DNA of 54,764 bases, taken from positions 1-54,764 of the IMG/VR virus record IMGVR_UViG_3300025769_012369. One strand, written 5' to 3'. This DNA is from a virus. The notes under the pieces are model-generated. The model did no database searches, was not told the DNA's origin, and was given only the letters and a program-made list of their open reading frames with translations. This document shows positions 47,803 to 54,764 of this stretch, in pieces; position 1 is the stretch's first letter; each line of letters starts with the position of its first letter. The translations under genes were made by a program, and so were the position numbers.

Positions 47803-50800
47803 TTATGTCCAGACGACTGGTTCCGTGGTGGTTTCCTTATACTGCATTCGGGCTTGATGCAGCCGGACCTTGTCCCCGGCCGTGTCGTTCCCGTGGGTGC
47901 CTTTGCGCCTGATCCTGATCCACATTGTTGTGGTCTGGCTGTGGGTGCCGGACGGGGTCACGTTAAACACCGGGCTGTGCTTCTTCTCCGCGATGTCCGG
48001 CAACGTGGTGTCGACCTCCACTTCGGCTGGCCAGGCAACACTGTCGATGTCGACCTCGTCTTCGATCAGAACCGCGCTGACTCCGAACCGGGCAATGTTG
48101 CCCGCGACAATGCTTCCCTGGCCCTGCAGGACCAGCTTCATCTTGAAAGCGTTCCCGTCCCACTCCTGGGGCAGTGTCGTCTTGATCTGCACCTGCTCAG
48201 CGGCCGCGTCGGCGAACAGGTAAAGGTCGGCGACTCTGTTCTCGGTCGCCGTGCTGTTGACCGCGGCCTCGGCTGGGTCCGCGCTGGGTGGTGTCATGGA
48301 GGCAGCATCGAAGACGCGCTCCCGGTAGCTGCCCACGTTGACCGATGCGGAGTCAGAAACCAGTTCGTGAATCCTCGCGCCCGTGGCGTCGATCATTACC
48401 CCTCGTCCGATGGGTACCTCGCCATAGGCTGCGAACTGGCCCACGACGAAAATCAGGTCATCCGATACCACGACCACCTGAGTCGGGCGCACACCTGCAA
48501 ACCCGGTGAACTCGACCAGGTTGATGCCCTGTGCGTCCACGCGATACAAGTTCCAGGCTGTCACGGCCGTGCCGTTGATGGTGGTCAAGTTGCCGGTGAA
48601 GTAGATGCGGCCCAGGCTGTCGATGGCCAGGGGGATCACATGGCTGTCGGCGTCCTTGGTGCAAGTGAAGTCGAACCCGGTGAAGGGCGTCCCCCTGGTT
48701 CCGGCCGTCCCGGCGTTCAGTTTGATCAGGCCGCTGCCGTCGTCATTGCTGCCACCTCCCCAAATGTAGTCGCTCCCGCCGTCATGGCTATCGCTGCCCC
48801 CTGCGACGATGTAAGCCCCGTTCGGGTCGGGGATGATACAATCTGCCCCGGCATTCCATCCAACGCCCCCTTGACTGCCCCAGAGCGATTCAACGGCCCC
48901 TGTGAAGACGCCGCCCGAGTCCTCGCAGAAGTCCAGGGCCTTGATTGCCTGGGGATTGTCGGTCGAGCCGTAGGTCGCGCCCGGTTTGCTGGTCAGGTAG
49001 GCGTAACACCCGATCACCGCCAGGTTGTTGAAGTCGTCGTCACCCGTCTCTGTGAACAGGGTCGCCCCCGTGTAGTCTGTGACGCGCAGCGTGCGATGGG
49101 TCAGCAGCAGAATCTTGTCCTCGAGAATGTCCAGGGCCAGGAGTTCGTCGGTGCCGCTCACCGCGATGGTGGCCGGGCTGGTCCAGGTGCCGACCACTGC
49201 GCCCAGGGGCGTGATCATGTGAACCCATGCAGAGCTGCCCCCGTTGTAGGTGGTCTTCGCGTTGTGGCCGATCAGCAGGTTGCCTCCCGGCATCACCTTG
49301 ATGTAGCTCGGGCCTGCGCTGAACCCGCTGCCTGCATCGAACAGGGGATCGACCTTGCCGTATCGGTCCAGCTTCACGATCCCAGGGGCGGGCACGTTGT
49401 CCCAGGTGGTGAAGTCGCCAATCAGGAAGATCCAATTCCCAGACTGCACCGCGTTGTTCACGTTCCCGTTCGCCCATCCGATTTCACTCAGGTCGAACCG
49501 CGCCTTGTCGGCCGCTGACATGAATCCGGCCGCTCCGCTGGTTGCCAGGCCCGGCATCGGGTGCGTGTGGTCGCTGTGGCTGAGTTTGCCGCTCGTTCCG
49601 ACCGAACCGGCCCCGGCTACGGTCAAGGCTCCAGGTGTGGACGTGGAGAACTGATAGTCGGAACCCTGGGCAAGCAGGCCCCAGGGTAGACCACTGCCCA
49701 CGTTGGCCGGGTCGTCTGGATCGTTGTCCAGGTTCCCGTTTTGCTGGCTGATGTAGGTGCTGCCCAGTCGGAACACAGCCTGGCCAATGGTGTAGGTCGT
49801 GGCCTCGTTGTAGGTGCCCTGCCAATCGAAGTCGGACGGGAGCAGAACCCAGTTATTGATGTCGCTCGCGTCCGTGCCGTTCAGCCAATAGATCCGGTTG
49901 TTGTCCACGCGCAGGGCGATGTCGCCCTTGTTGGCGGTCAGGGCCAGCATCGTGGTCTGGTCCGCGACTGATTCATGAACCGAGCCGTGCGCCTTGAGGA
50001 TGTTGACGACGTTCGTCGCAATGTCGGCCGTGTTCTGGGCGATGTCGTCAATCAGGTCTTGGATTGGTGCGGCTAGGGTGTAGCGGGCGTCGGACTCCTC
50101 GGCAGTGTAGTAGCTGGGACGGTAGACCATCGCCGTCACCAGGGCGTCAGGTGTGCCGGACAGTGTCACCTCAGTCGTCCCCGCGGTGAAGCGGGTCTCG
50201 GTGGTCGTGATCACGTTGCCGTCGTTGTCGATCTGGGTATCGTTGGCTCCCTTCTCCCAGGTGTAGACCTTGTTCGCGGTCACCGCCAGGACGTAGTTGC
50301 CGCTGCCATCGTAGACGGCCCCGTTGGGGATCAGGGAATCCCCGACCACCGGGCTGTTCTCCAGGGTGCCCGCTCCGTCTTCGTGTACGGTGAGCAGGGT
50401 CGCGCCCAGGGTGATCTCCTTCGCAGGCGTGTCGGTGGTCAGGGCATAGAATACCAGCCAGAGCTTGCGCGTGTTCGCGCCCTGCATGTCGAACCGGCTG
50501 TTGGACGTTGCAATCTCAAACGTGGCGTGCTGATCCGTCCCGGCTGTGAAGTTGGCGAGAACCAGGCTCCGGTTGATGTCCGCATACGCGACGGTCTCCT
50601 CGTAGATGTTGGCCCCTCCCAGGTCGTCGGGGTCTTTGATGACCAGGTTCACCGAGTCGAAGCACGACACATCGACCAGGGCGTCGTTTTCGAAAAAAGC
50701 GGCTTCGATCTTGATGTCGTTGCCGCGCCAAATCTCGGGCGCTTGTGAAGTCAGCGCATCTTGAAACTGGGTGCGCTTGTTGACGATGACCTTCGGACGG

Positions 50801-50823
50801 ATTCTCGATGTGCAAAATGGCAT
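47803..50823 (-). CDS. Tail fibre protein with beta-propeller region
   Basis: 1006 residues from the ATG at 50823, which has GAGGAG upstream. N-terminal region (RTQFQDALTSQAPEIWRGND; IKIEAAFFENDALVDV) is a tail-attachment-like domain. A helical stalk (LIDDIAQNTADIATNVVNIL) and GLATSGAAGFMSAADKARFD, a motif common in tail fibres, precede an extended beta-propeller (DILEDKILLLTHRTLRVTDY; DSLGRIYFTGNLTTINGTAV) similar to DUF5122 repeats. A beta-sandwich C-terminus ends it. Likely receptor-binding fibre. Confidence 0.8.
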   Translation of the reverse strand: MPFCTSRIRPKVIVNKRTQFQDALTSQAPEIWRGNDIKIEAAFFENDALVDVSCFDSVNLVIKDPDDLGGANIYEETVAYADINRSLVLANFTAGTDQHATFEIATSNSRFDMQGANTRKLWLVFYALTTDTPAKEITLGATLLTVHEDGAGTLENSPVVGDSLIPNGAVYDGSGNYVLAVTANKVYTWEKGANDTQIDNDGNVITTTETRFTAGTTEVTLSGTPDALVTAMVYRPSYYTAEESDARYTLAAPIQDLIDDIAQNTADIATNVVNILKAHGSVHESVADQTTMLALTANKGDIALRVDNNRIYWLNGTDASDINNWVLLPSDFDWQGTYNEATTYTIGQAVFRLGSTYISQQNGNLDNDPDDPANVGSGLPWGLLAQGSDYQFSTSTPGALTVAGAGSVGTSGKLSHSDHTHPMPGLATSGAAGFMSAADKARFDLSEIGWANGNVNNAVQSGNWIFLIGDFTTWDNVPAPGIVKLDRYGKVDPLFDAGSGFSAGPSYIKVMPGGNLLIGHNAKTTYNGGSSAWVHMITPLGAVVGTWTSPATIAVSGTDELLALDILEDKILLLTHRTLRVTDYTGATLFTETGDDDFNNLAVIGCYAYLTSKPGATYGSTDNPQAIKALDFCEDSGGVFTGAVESLWGSQGGVGWNAGADCIIPDPNGAYIVAGGSDSHDGGSDYIWGGGSNDDGSGLIKLNAGTAGTRGTPFTGFDFTCTKDADSHVIPLAIDSLGRIYFTGNLTTINGTAVTAWNLYRVDAQGINLVEFTGFAGVRPTQVVVVSDDLIFVVGQFAAYGEVPIGRGVMIDATGARIHELVSDSASVNVGSYRERVFDAASMTPPSADPAEAAVNSTATENRVADLYLFADAAAEQVQIKTTLPQEWDGNAFKMKLVLQGQGSIVAGNIARFGVSAVLIEDEVDIDSVAWPAEVEVDTTLPDIAEKKHSPVFNVTPSGTHSQTTTMWIRIRRKGTHGNDTAGDKVRLHQARMQYKETTTEPVVWT

Positions 50824-50833
50824 GGCTTGCTCC

Positions 50834-51241
50834 TCATGTTGGGACGGTTGACTGCAGCATACCGCCAACCGCCGTGTAGGTGTATCGGGTCGTCACTCCC
50901 ACATGATCACCGTCGAGGGCCTGCAGTTTACCCTTGGCGAAGTAGTATTTCCTCTCTGCGCTGTTCTCGTCGCGGATCGTGATCGTGATGCTGTCCACCA
51001 GGACTGGCAGCAGTGAAGCGTGCAGCAGCAGATGATCGTACGCGTCGAACAGGGTGGCGTGTTCCTTGATGACGTGCAGCGAGATGGACGCGGACAGGTT
51101 CTCCCGGTCGAACGTGTCGATGTGTCGAGCGCGGGGATACGCCTGCGACTCGATGATCCGGCCAGTCTTTACCTTGAACTGACTGACTGGATCACCGAAG
51201 TCGCAGAGGACGTATTGACCGATCTCGAACTTTACGTTCAC
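50834..51241 (-). CDS. Small virion-region protein
   Basis: 135 residues from a GTG at 51241 (GTGA with the tail tube). Short beta strands: VKFEIGQYVLCDFGDPVSQF; ISLHVIKEHATLFDAYDHLL; DSITITIRDENSAERKYYFA; YTYTAVGGMLQSTVPT. Beta-sandwich character suits a tail protein between tube and fibre. No family is recognised; a tail chaperone is less likely because it is beta-rich and has no slippery site. Confidence 0.65.
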   Translation of the reverse strand: MNVKFEIGQYVLCDFGDPVSQFKVKTGRIIESQAYPRARHIDTFDRENLSASISLHVIKEHATLFDAYDHLLLHASLLPVLVDSITITIRDENSAERKYYFAKGKLQALDGDHVGVTTRYTYTAVGGMLQSTVPT

Positions 51242-52176
51242 GACGCGGCGACAGTGTAGAACGGATCAGGTGCACCGGCTGTGAAGCCGCGAGTCGCGAT
51301 CAGGCCGATCTCGCCCTGGCGCAACGTGACGTTTCCGAACTGGAACCCGGCAGACTTGAGCTGCGCGGCCTTCAGGGTGATCACAACTCCCGTGGCGGTC
51401 AGGGCCAGGTCGTTGCTGTTCGCGTTTAGGGATCGCCCGCGTGCGGCCCCGGTGTCTTGCACCAGCAAAGCGGTGTTGATGTTGGCCTCTGGGATGTTGG
51501 CCGGGATGCACTTTGCCATCGCTCCCGTGCTCGCGAACTTCATGTCGTAGGTGCCAATGTCGTCCATCGGCACCGGACTTGTCTGAAGGTCGAAATCAAT
51601 CGTCCAACCAGTTTGCGTCTCGATGTCGTCCCAGGGCGAGGAACCCCACGCGGCCGCGAGCGGCTGGGTCAGGATCGCAGCGGGGTCGAACCCGGTGTCG
51701 GACCAGGCGTTGCTGGCGATGGTGAACAGCGAATCGGCCGTCGACCACGCGGTATTGTCCTTGCGGATCGCTGTGAACTCGACCGCGCCAATCATGGTCT
51801 CGGACGCGCTGCCGCGAATCGTCGGGATCTTGGTCAGGGCAGCGGCCGGGAACGTGTAGAGCTTCCCGTCAACGGATTGGATGGTCAGCGGGATGTCTCC
51901 CGAGCTCTCCCCGTAGCTGGCCCCGTCGAAGATCGACGCGCCCACGGTGAAGGCCCCATACGGCCAAAGGATTCCCAGGCTTTCCCACTCGCCCGCTGGT
52001 TCGAAGCTGATGACCGCCATCACGTCGATGGCTCGCTCGTCAACTTTTCCGTATGCGGCGACCGGAACTTCCATTGTCTGGATTTCGGTCTGCACGCTGA
52101 TGTCGCCCTTGGAATAGAACACACCTCCTCGGTATGTTACGCGGGCCGGTCCTGCAATAAGGCTTGCTCTTGTCAT
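51238..52176 (-). CDS. Major tail (tube) protein
   Basis: 312 residues with GGAGAC about 12 bases before the ATG. The sequence is beta-rich with Gly/Ala/Thr and a helix after YGKVDERAIDVMAVISFEPA, as in tail tube proteins. Middle and end (FTVGASIFDGASYGESSG; LTATGVVITLKAAQLKSAGF; VTLRQGEIGLIATRGFTAGA) are consistent with a tube domain plus an extra Ig-like one. Position after completion proteins and before fibre genes supports this. Repeats suggestive of a second copy of the fold are visible but weak. Confidence 0.7.
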   Translation of the reverse strand: MTRASLIAGPARVTYRGGVFYSKGDISVQTEIQTMEVPVAAYGKVDERAIDVMAVISFEPAGEWESLGILWPYGAFTVGASIFDGASYGESSGDIPLTIQSVDGKLYTFPAAALTKIPTIRGSASETMIGAVEFTAIRKDNTAWSTADSLFTIASNAWSDTGFDPAAILTQPLAAAWGSSPWDDIETQTGWTIDFDLQTSPVPMDDIGTYDMKFASTGAMAKCIPANIPEANINTALLVQDTGAARGRSLNANSNDLALTATGVVITLKAAQLKSAGFQFGNVTLRQGEIGLIATRGFTAGAPDPFYTVAAS

Positions 52177-52221
52177 TTTGTTGTCTCCGGTTCGTGTTTA
52201 TGCGGCGGCATCGTGGCGATA

Positions 52222-52626
52222 CTAGGTAAGGTCACCGCTTTTGCAATCTCCGATTGCCTGCCGGACACTCTCGCAAAACGGTCGGTCCAGGTGGGCGTCG
52301 GGGTGAACGCCTGCGATCTGCAGGCCTGCTTTCTTCAGTCCCATGTCCACTGACATGGCTCCCAGGGCGATGCCCACCGACCGGCTCAGTCCGGCCGAGC
52401 AGTGGATCAGCACCTTCGGATAGTTCTGCCTCAGCCAGATTGCCGTTCTCACGGCGTGGATGATCCTTCGGCTGTCGTTTGCCCCTGTGTCGGACAAAGG
52501 CACCCAGAAACGATGTGGTGCCTGTTCTGTGCCTTTTCTGCAGACGTTCAGGACCGCCCCGTCCCTGGGGAATTGTTCGGCGTCGTTGTGGTTGCCGACG
52601 AATAGTTCTTCATCAACTTCAATCAT
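52222..52626 (-). CDS. Dual-specificity protein phosphatase-like protein
   Basis: 134 residues from the ATG at 52626 (ATGA overlap). The catalytic motif is KVLIHCSAGLSRSVGIALG, i.e. HCx5R with Cys76 and Arg82 and a following Ser. VPLSDTGAND supplies a possible general acid (Asp46). DSP fold elements are present from MIEVDEELFVGNHNDAEQFP to MGLKKAGLQIAGVHPDAHLD. It is a compact but complete phosphatase, able in principle to remove phosphate from Tyr, Ser/Thr or RNA caps. It is embedded between tail-completion and tail-tube genes. Confidence 0.9.
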   Translation of the reverse strand: MIEVDEELFVGNHNDAEQFPRDGAVLNVCRKGTEQAPHRFWVPLSDTGANDSRRIIHAVRTAIWLRQNYPKVLIHCSAGLSRSVGIALGAMSVDMGLKKAGLQIAGVHPDAHLDRPFCESVRQAIGDCKSGDLT

Positions 52627-53357
52627 GGCTGTTCGTAGAATCCTCCTGCCATCGCACTGTCGATCATGTCGGCCTTGCTCGCGACGGCGTGCAGCATGGC
52701 CAGGTCGTTGACGTAGTTCAGCGTCACTGCCCCAGTGTAAAGCGTTCCATTGCCCGCGTGCGGGTAGGTGCCGTCGGTGGTGTAGTAGACCGACGCGCCC
52801 GCCTCGTTGTTGGTGATGGTCACCGACACCGGGTTGCCGCTCGTCGCGGACAGGGTCGGAGCCGCGCAGACTGCAACACGTGCCTTGTCGGCCTCCCGAT
52901 ACTTGAACCGGACCTCGTAGGCCAGGGGTGCGATTGGGTCTTCGACCGGCACGATGGTCGGGTTTTCGGTCGAGAGGACCGTGCAGAACCCTGCAGCCTG
53001 AAAATGATTCATCACCCGCAGGATGCGCCTGGCCAGGGCCAGGGCTGATTTCCCGGTCCCGTTGGCCCCCGTGTTGAATACCGGGTTCTCCAAGACGCGG
53101 AAGGCCTGCTCAGTGTCCAAGGGCGACTGCTGGATGGCCTCCGCGAATGTCGATGCGACCGGCGACATGACCATGATGGCCGCGCCCACCTTGTCGGTCC
53201 GTGCAGTCATCACGGCCAGGCTGTTGGTGATCTTCGATTGCAGGTTCTCAATGCGCTCATAAAAGATCGGCACGTCGGCGAACCACGGGTCGGCAAGCAG
53301 TCGCTCCCGTAGGATCAACTGCATCTGTTCCAGGATTAGGTCATTCGGTGCGCTCAT
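52623..53357 (-). CDS. Tail-completion-like protein with CHB_HEX_C_1-type domain
   Basis: 244 residues, ATGA-coupled on both sides. The N-terminal 150 residues (LILEQMQLILRERLLADPWF; IFYERIENLQSKITNSLAVM; KSALALARRILRVMNHFQAA) have helix-strand patterns of small tail-terminator proteins. Residues about 165-215 (NPVSVTITNNEAGASVYYTT; DGTYPHAGNGTLYTGAVTL) form a chitobiase/beta-hexosaminidase C-terminal-like sandwich, common as an ornament on virion proteins. The assignment as tail terminator rests on position. Confidence 0.7.
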   Translation of the reverse strand: MSAPNDLILEQMQLILRERLLADPWFADVPIFYERIENLQSKITNSLAVMTARTDKVGAAIMVMSPVASTFAEAIQQSPLDTEQAFRVLENPVFNTGANGTGKSALALARRILRVMNHFQAAGFCTVLSTENPTIVPVEDPIAPLAYEVRFKYREADKARVAVCAAPTLSATSGNPVSVTITNNEAGASVYYTTDGTYPHAGNGTLYTGAVTLNYVNDLAMLHAVASKADMIDSAMAGGFYEQP

Positions 53358-53980
53358 TTGATCTTCGCTAGTTTGCCCAGGGTCGTTTTCATGGTGGCGA
53401 TCAGCTCCTTGTCCTTGGGGATCACCTCGGGCGTTGGTTTCTGGTTCACCGACCGGCGCAGGACGTAAAGGATGTTCCAGCGTGCCCGCAGGCGTTCGCC
53501 CTTCTTTCGCTTGCCCTTGCCGTTCCTGGGTGTGGTGTCGCCCGGGATGCCCAGGGCGACCGGTTTACCGTCCTTGTTGAATACCAGCTTCAGGTCAGGG
53601 AACTCGGATGCACGCTTGCCGTGGGCCTCGGCTGCGACCGGGATGGTCAGGAACTTGGTCGGGCCGCTGCCGGTGCTGGAATTGTTGCGCCCTGGTTTGA
53701 TCTGCCCGCCATAGATGCGCTGCTTGATTCCCACATGGCTGATCCAGACGATCACCAGCTTTCCGTCCTGCTTCCAGTGCGTGGCCCGTGCTGCCTGGGC
53801 GTAGAAGTTGGTTCGCTTCCCTCCCAGCTTGTTGGGGTTGGCCCTGTTGTATCGGAACAGGTGGTTGCGGACGTGGGTTTGCACTGCTCGTCCAAGGGCC
53901 GGGCGCACCTTGTCCATCTGCAGGCTGTTGATCATGGCCTGCAGTGGCTTGGTCGCGTAGTCCTTGACGGTGATCTTCAT
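53354..53980 (-). CDS. Tail completion/neck-like protein (basic)
   Basis: 208 residues. Helical and basic: MKITVKDYATKPLQAMINSL; LGRAVQTHVRNHLFRYNRAN; LVIVWISHVGIKQRIYGG and GKGKRKKGERLRARWNILYV. HVRNHLFRYNRANPNKLGG recalls Mu gpG/HK97 gp10-type virion morphogenesis proteins. It lies between a hypothetical neck gene and the terminator-like gene, and both junctions are ATGA. Likely links head connector and tail. Confidence 0.68.
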   Translation of the reverse strand: MKITVKDYATKPLQAMINSLQMDKVRPALGRAVQTHVRNHLFRYNRANPNKLGGKRTNFYAQAARATHWKQDGKLVIVWISHVGIKQRIYGGQIKPGRNNSSTGSGPTKFLTIPVAAEAHGKRASEFPDLKLVFNKDGKPVALGIPGDTTPRNGKGKRKKGERLRARWNILYVLRRSVNQKPTPEVIPKDKELIATMKTTLGKLAKIK

Positions 53981-54474
53981 TCGTCGTCGTCGTCTTCCTC
54001 GATTGTGGGGTCGGTCCCCATGAGTCTCTGCGCGGCCAGTGTAATCATGGCTCGCATGTGGGCGGCAATCTCAATCGGCGGCTCCCCGCTCTCCTTCATG
54101 TCCTGAAGGGTCTCTGTGAACTCGACCACGGTGACGGTGAAAAACGATTTCAGCACCTCCTCCGGTGTCTCCCCTCCGAACATGAGAACTTGCTTCAGGT
54201 AGCGGTCGACGTTGCCCCGCGTAAACCAGGCGGTGCCTTCGAAGTCCTCCGACTCGCTGAATAGGATCGGGGTCAGGGTTGCCATCTGCTTGTCGATCCA
54301 GGCCTCCAGCTCGTCCTCACTGGTTCCGTCGTCGTCCCACCATTCGATGAACTCCGCGATGAACTGCTGCACGATGCCGCGCACGTTGCTGAAGTTGCCC
54401 AGGCTGTTCTCTCCGTTGGCCTGCGCGATGGCTTGCTTCAGGAATTCGTCGTCTTGTTCTTGTGGTGTGCTCAT
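53977..54474 (-). CDS. Acidic neck-region hypothetical protein
   Basis: 165 residues following the polyprotein stop by four bases. Helical and acidic, with EEDDDDE at the end. QAIAQANGENSLGNFSNVRG, IAEFIEWWDDDGTSEDELEA and FTRGNVDRYLKQVLMFGGET are visible helices. No family recognised. Position after the minor head gene suggests a connector or head-completion partner. ATGA with the next gene. Confidence 0.62.
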   Translation of the reverse strand: MSTPQEQDDEFLKQAIAQANGENSLGNFSNVRGIVQQFIAEFIEWWDDDGTSEDELEAWIDKQMATLTPILFSESEDFEGTAWFTRGNVDRYLKQVLMFGGETPEEVLKSFFTVTVVEFTETLQDMKESGEPPIEIAAHMRAMITLAAQRLMGTDPTIEEDDDDE

Positions 54475-54478
54475 GCGT

Positions 54479-54764
54479 TCAGTCGTTGAAGATTACCGCC
54501 TCGACAATGATCGGGTTGCCAGTCGACACGATGCCGGTGTGCTTCTGCACCTTCTTGATCACGTAGCGGGTGTTTGCCGGGAGCAGCACTTCGCCTTCGT
54601 TGCTATAAGCACTGATTTTCTTGACATAGGCCCCCTTCGCTCCCTTGCCCGCGGTCAGTTTCCAATGCACCGTGCCGCTCCATACGTTCTCGCTCATGCT
54701 GGTCGAGCTGAGTGCTGTTTCAACGAGCACCTGGCCAGGCTTCAAGTTGAGTGCCGCTTGCTGA
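54479..54764 (-). CDS. C-terminus of the Mu F-kinase-ART protein (end of the 1-4584 gene)
   Basis: This is the same gene as 1-4584, whose frame continues here across the circular junction; bases 54611-54764 repeat 1-154. It contains the STS and E-G-E catalytic elements of the ADP-ribosyltransferase and the stop codon at 54479. Taken alone, a short frame beginning at 54745 would be misread as an 88-residue protein. Confidence 0.9.
   Translation of the reverse strand, partial: QQAALNLKPGQVLVETALSSTSMSENVWSGTVHWKLTAGKGAKGAYVKKISAYSNEGEVLLPANTRYVIKKVQKHTGIVSTGNPIIVEAVIFND
54611..54764. repeat. Direct repeat closing the genome, right copy
   Basis: Partner of 1-154; it has A at 54737 where the left copy has G at 127. 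Confidence 0.97.

Overview
The window is an essentially complete tailed-phage genome. Bases 1-154 recur at 54611-54764 with one mismatch, so the sequence closes into a circle of 54,610 bp (circular permutation, terminal redundancy or an assembly overlap). Every convincing gene lies on the minus strand, so transcription runs from high to low coordinates around the circle. Many junctions are ATGA or GTGA overlaps, which points to long, translationally coupled operons. A tape-measure protein with no tail sheath or contractile baseplate genes suggests a siphovirus. The head genes are Mu-type (DUF935 portal, Mu-I-like protease/scaffold, Mu F-like minor head protein), but there is no Mu transposase, integrase or recognisable repressor. 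Base composition is GC-rich. The host cannot be named; lipoprotein and signal-peptide genes make a Gram-negative host plausible.

Layout in transcription order. (1) 36182-18142, early region: an SSB-like protein, an SbcC/SMC-like ATPase, a UvrD-type helicase, a sulfotransferase, a winged-helix replication initiator and DnaC-like loader, a KH-domain protein, SWIM, HNH and VRR-NUC proteins, a TIGR03299/DUF932 protein, an i-type-like lysozyme, an SNF2 helicase and a histone-like repeat protein. No DNA polymerase is visible, so the host replisome is probably used. (2) 18037-12292, DNA modification: queD, queE, a phosphoribosyltransferase-folE fusion, a QueD-like T-fold paralogue, dpdA, an acidic protein, a VUT/YhhQ-type transporter and two tandem ParB/Srx-domain proteins. 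No QueC is visible, so the predicted base is 7-carboxy-7-deazaguanine or 7-deazaguanine rather than preQ0. (3) 12257-1 and across the junction, packaging and head: TerS, TerL, portal, protease/scaffold, decoration protein, capsid, connector, and a 1571-residue protein joining a Mu F-like head module, a kinase-like module and an ADP-ribosyltransferase. (4) 54474-38025, tail: completion proteins, a dual-specificity phosphatase, tail tube, two large fibre-like proteins, a Gp80-like protein, a glycosyltransferase, tape measure and tail hub. (5) 38044-36257: membrane/coiled-coil protein, lipoprotein and alpha/beta hydrolase, possibly lysis-related.

The gene set recalls 7-deazaguanine siphoviruses such as the Seurat/9g/Nipuna group, but that is an inference from content only. 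The most unusual elements are the head-kinase-ART polyprotein, the QueC-less pathway with a PRT-FolE fusion and an extra T-fold enzyme, the phosphatase in the tail operon, a parS-like 16-mer, a six-unit 21-bp-phased repeat array beside a terminator, and a recurrent ACAAGACAA leader in front of early genes.
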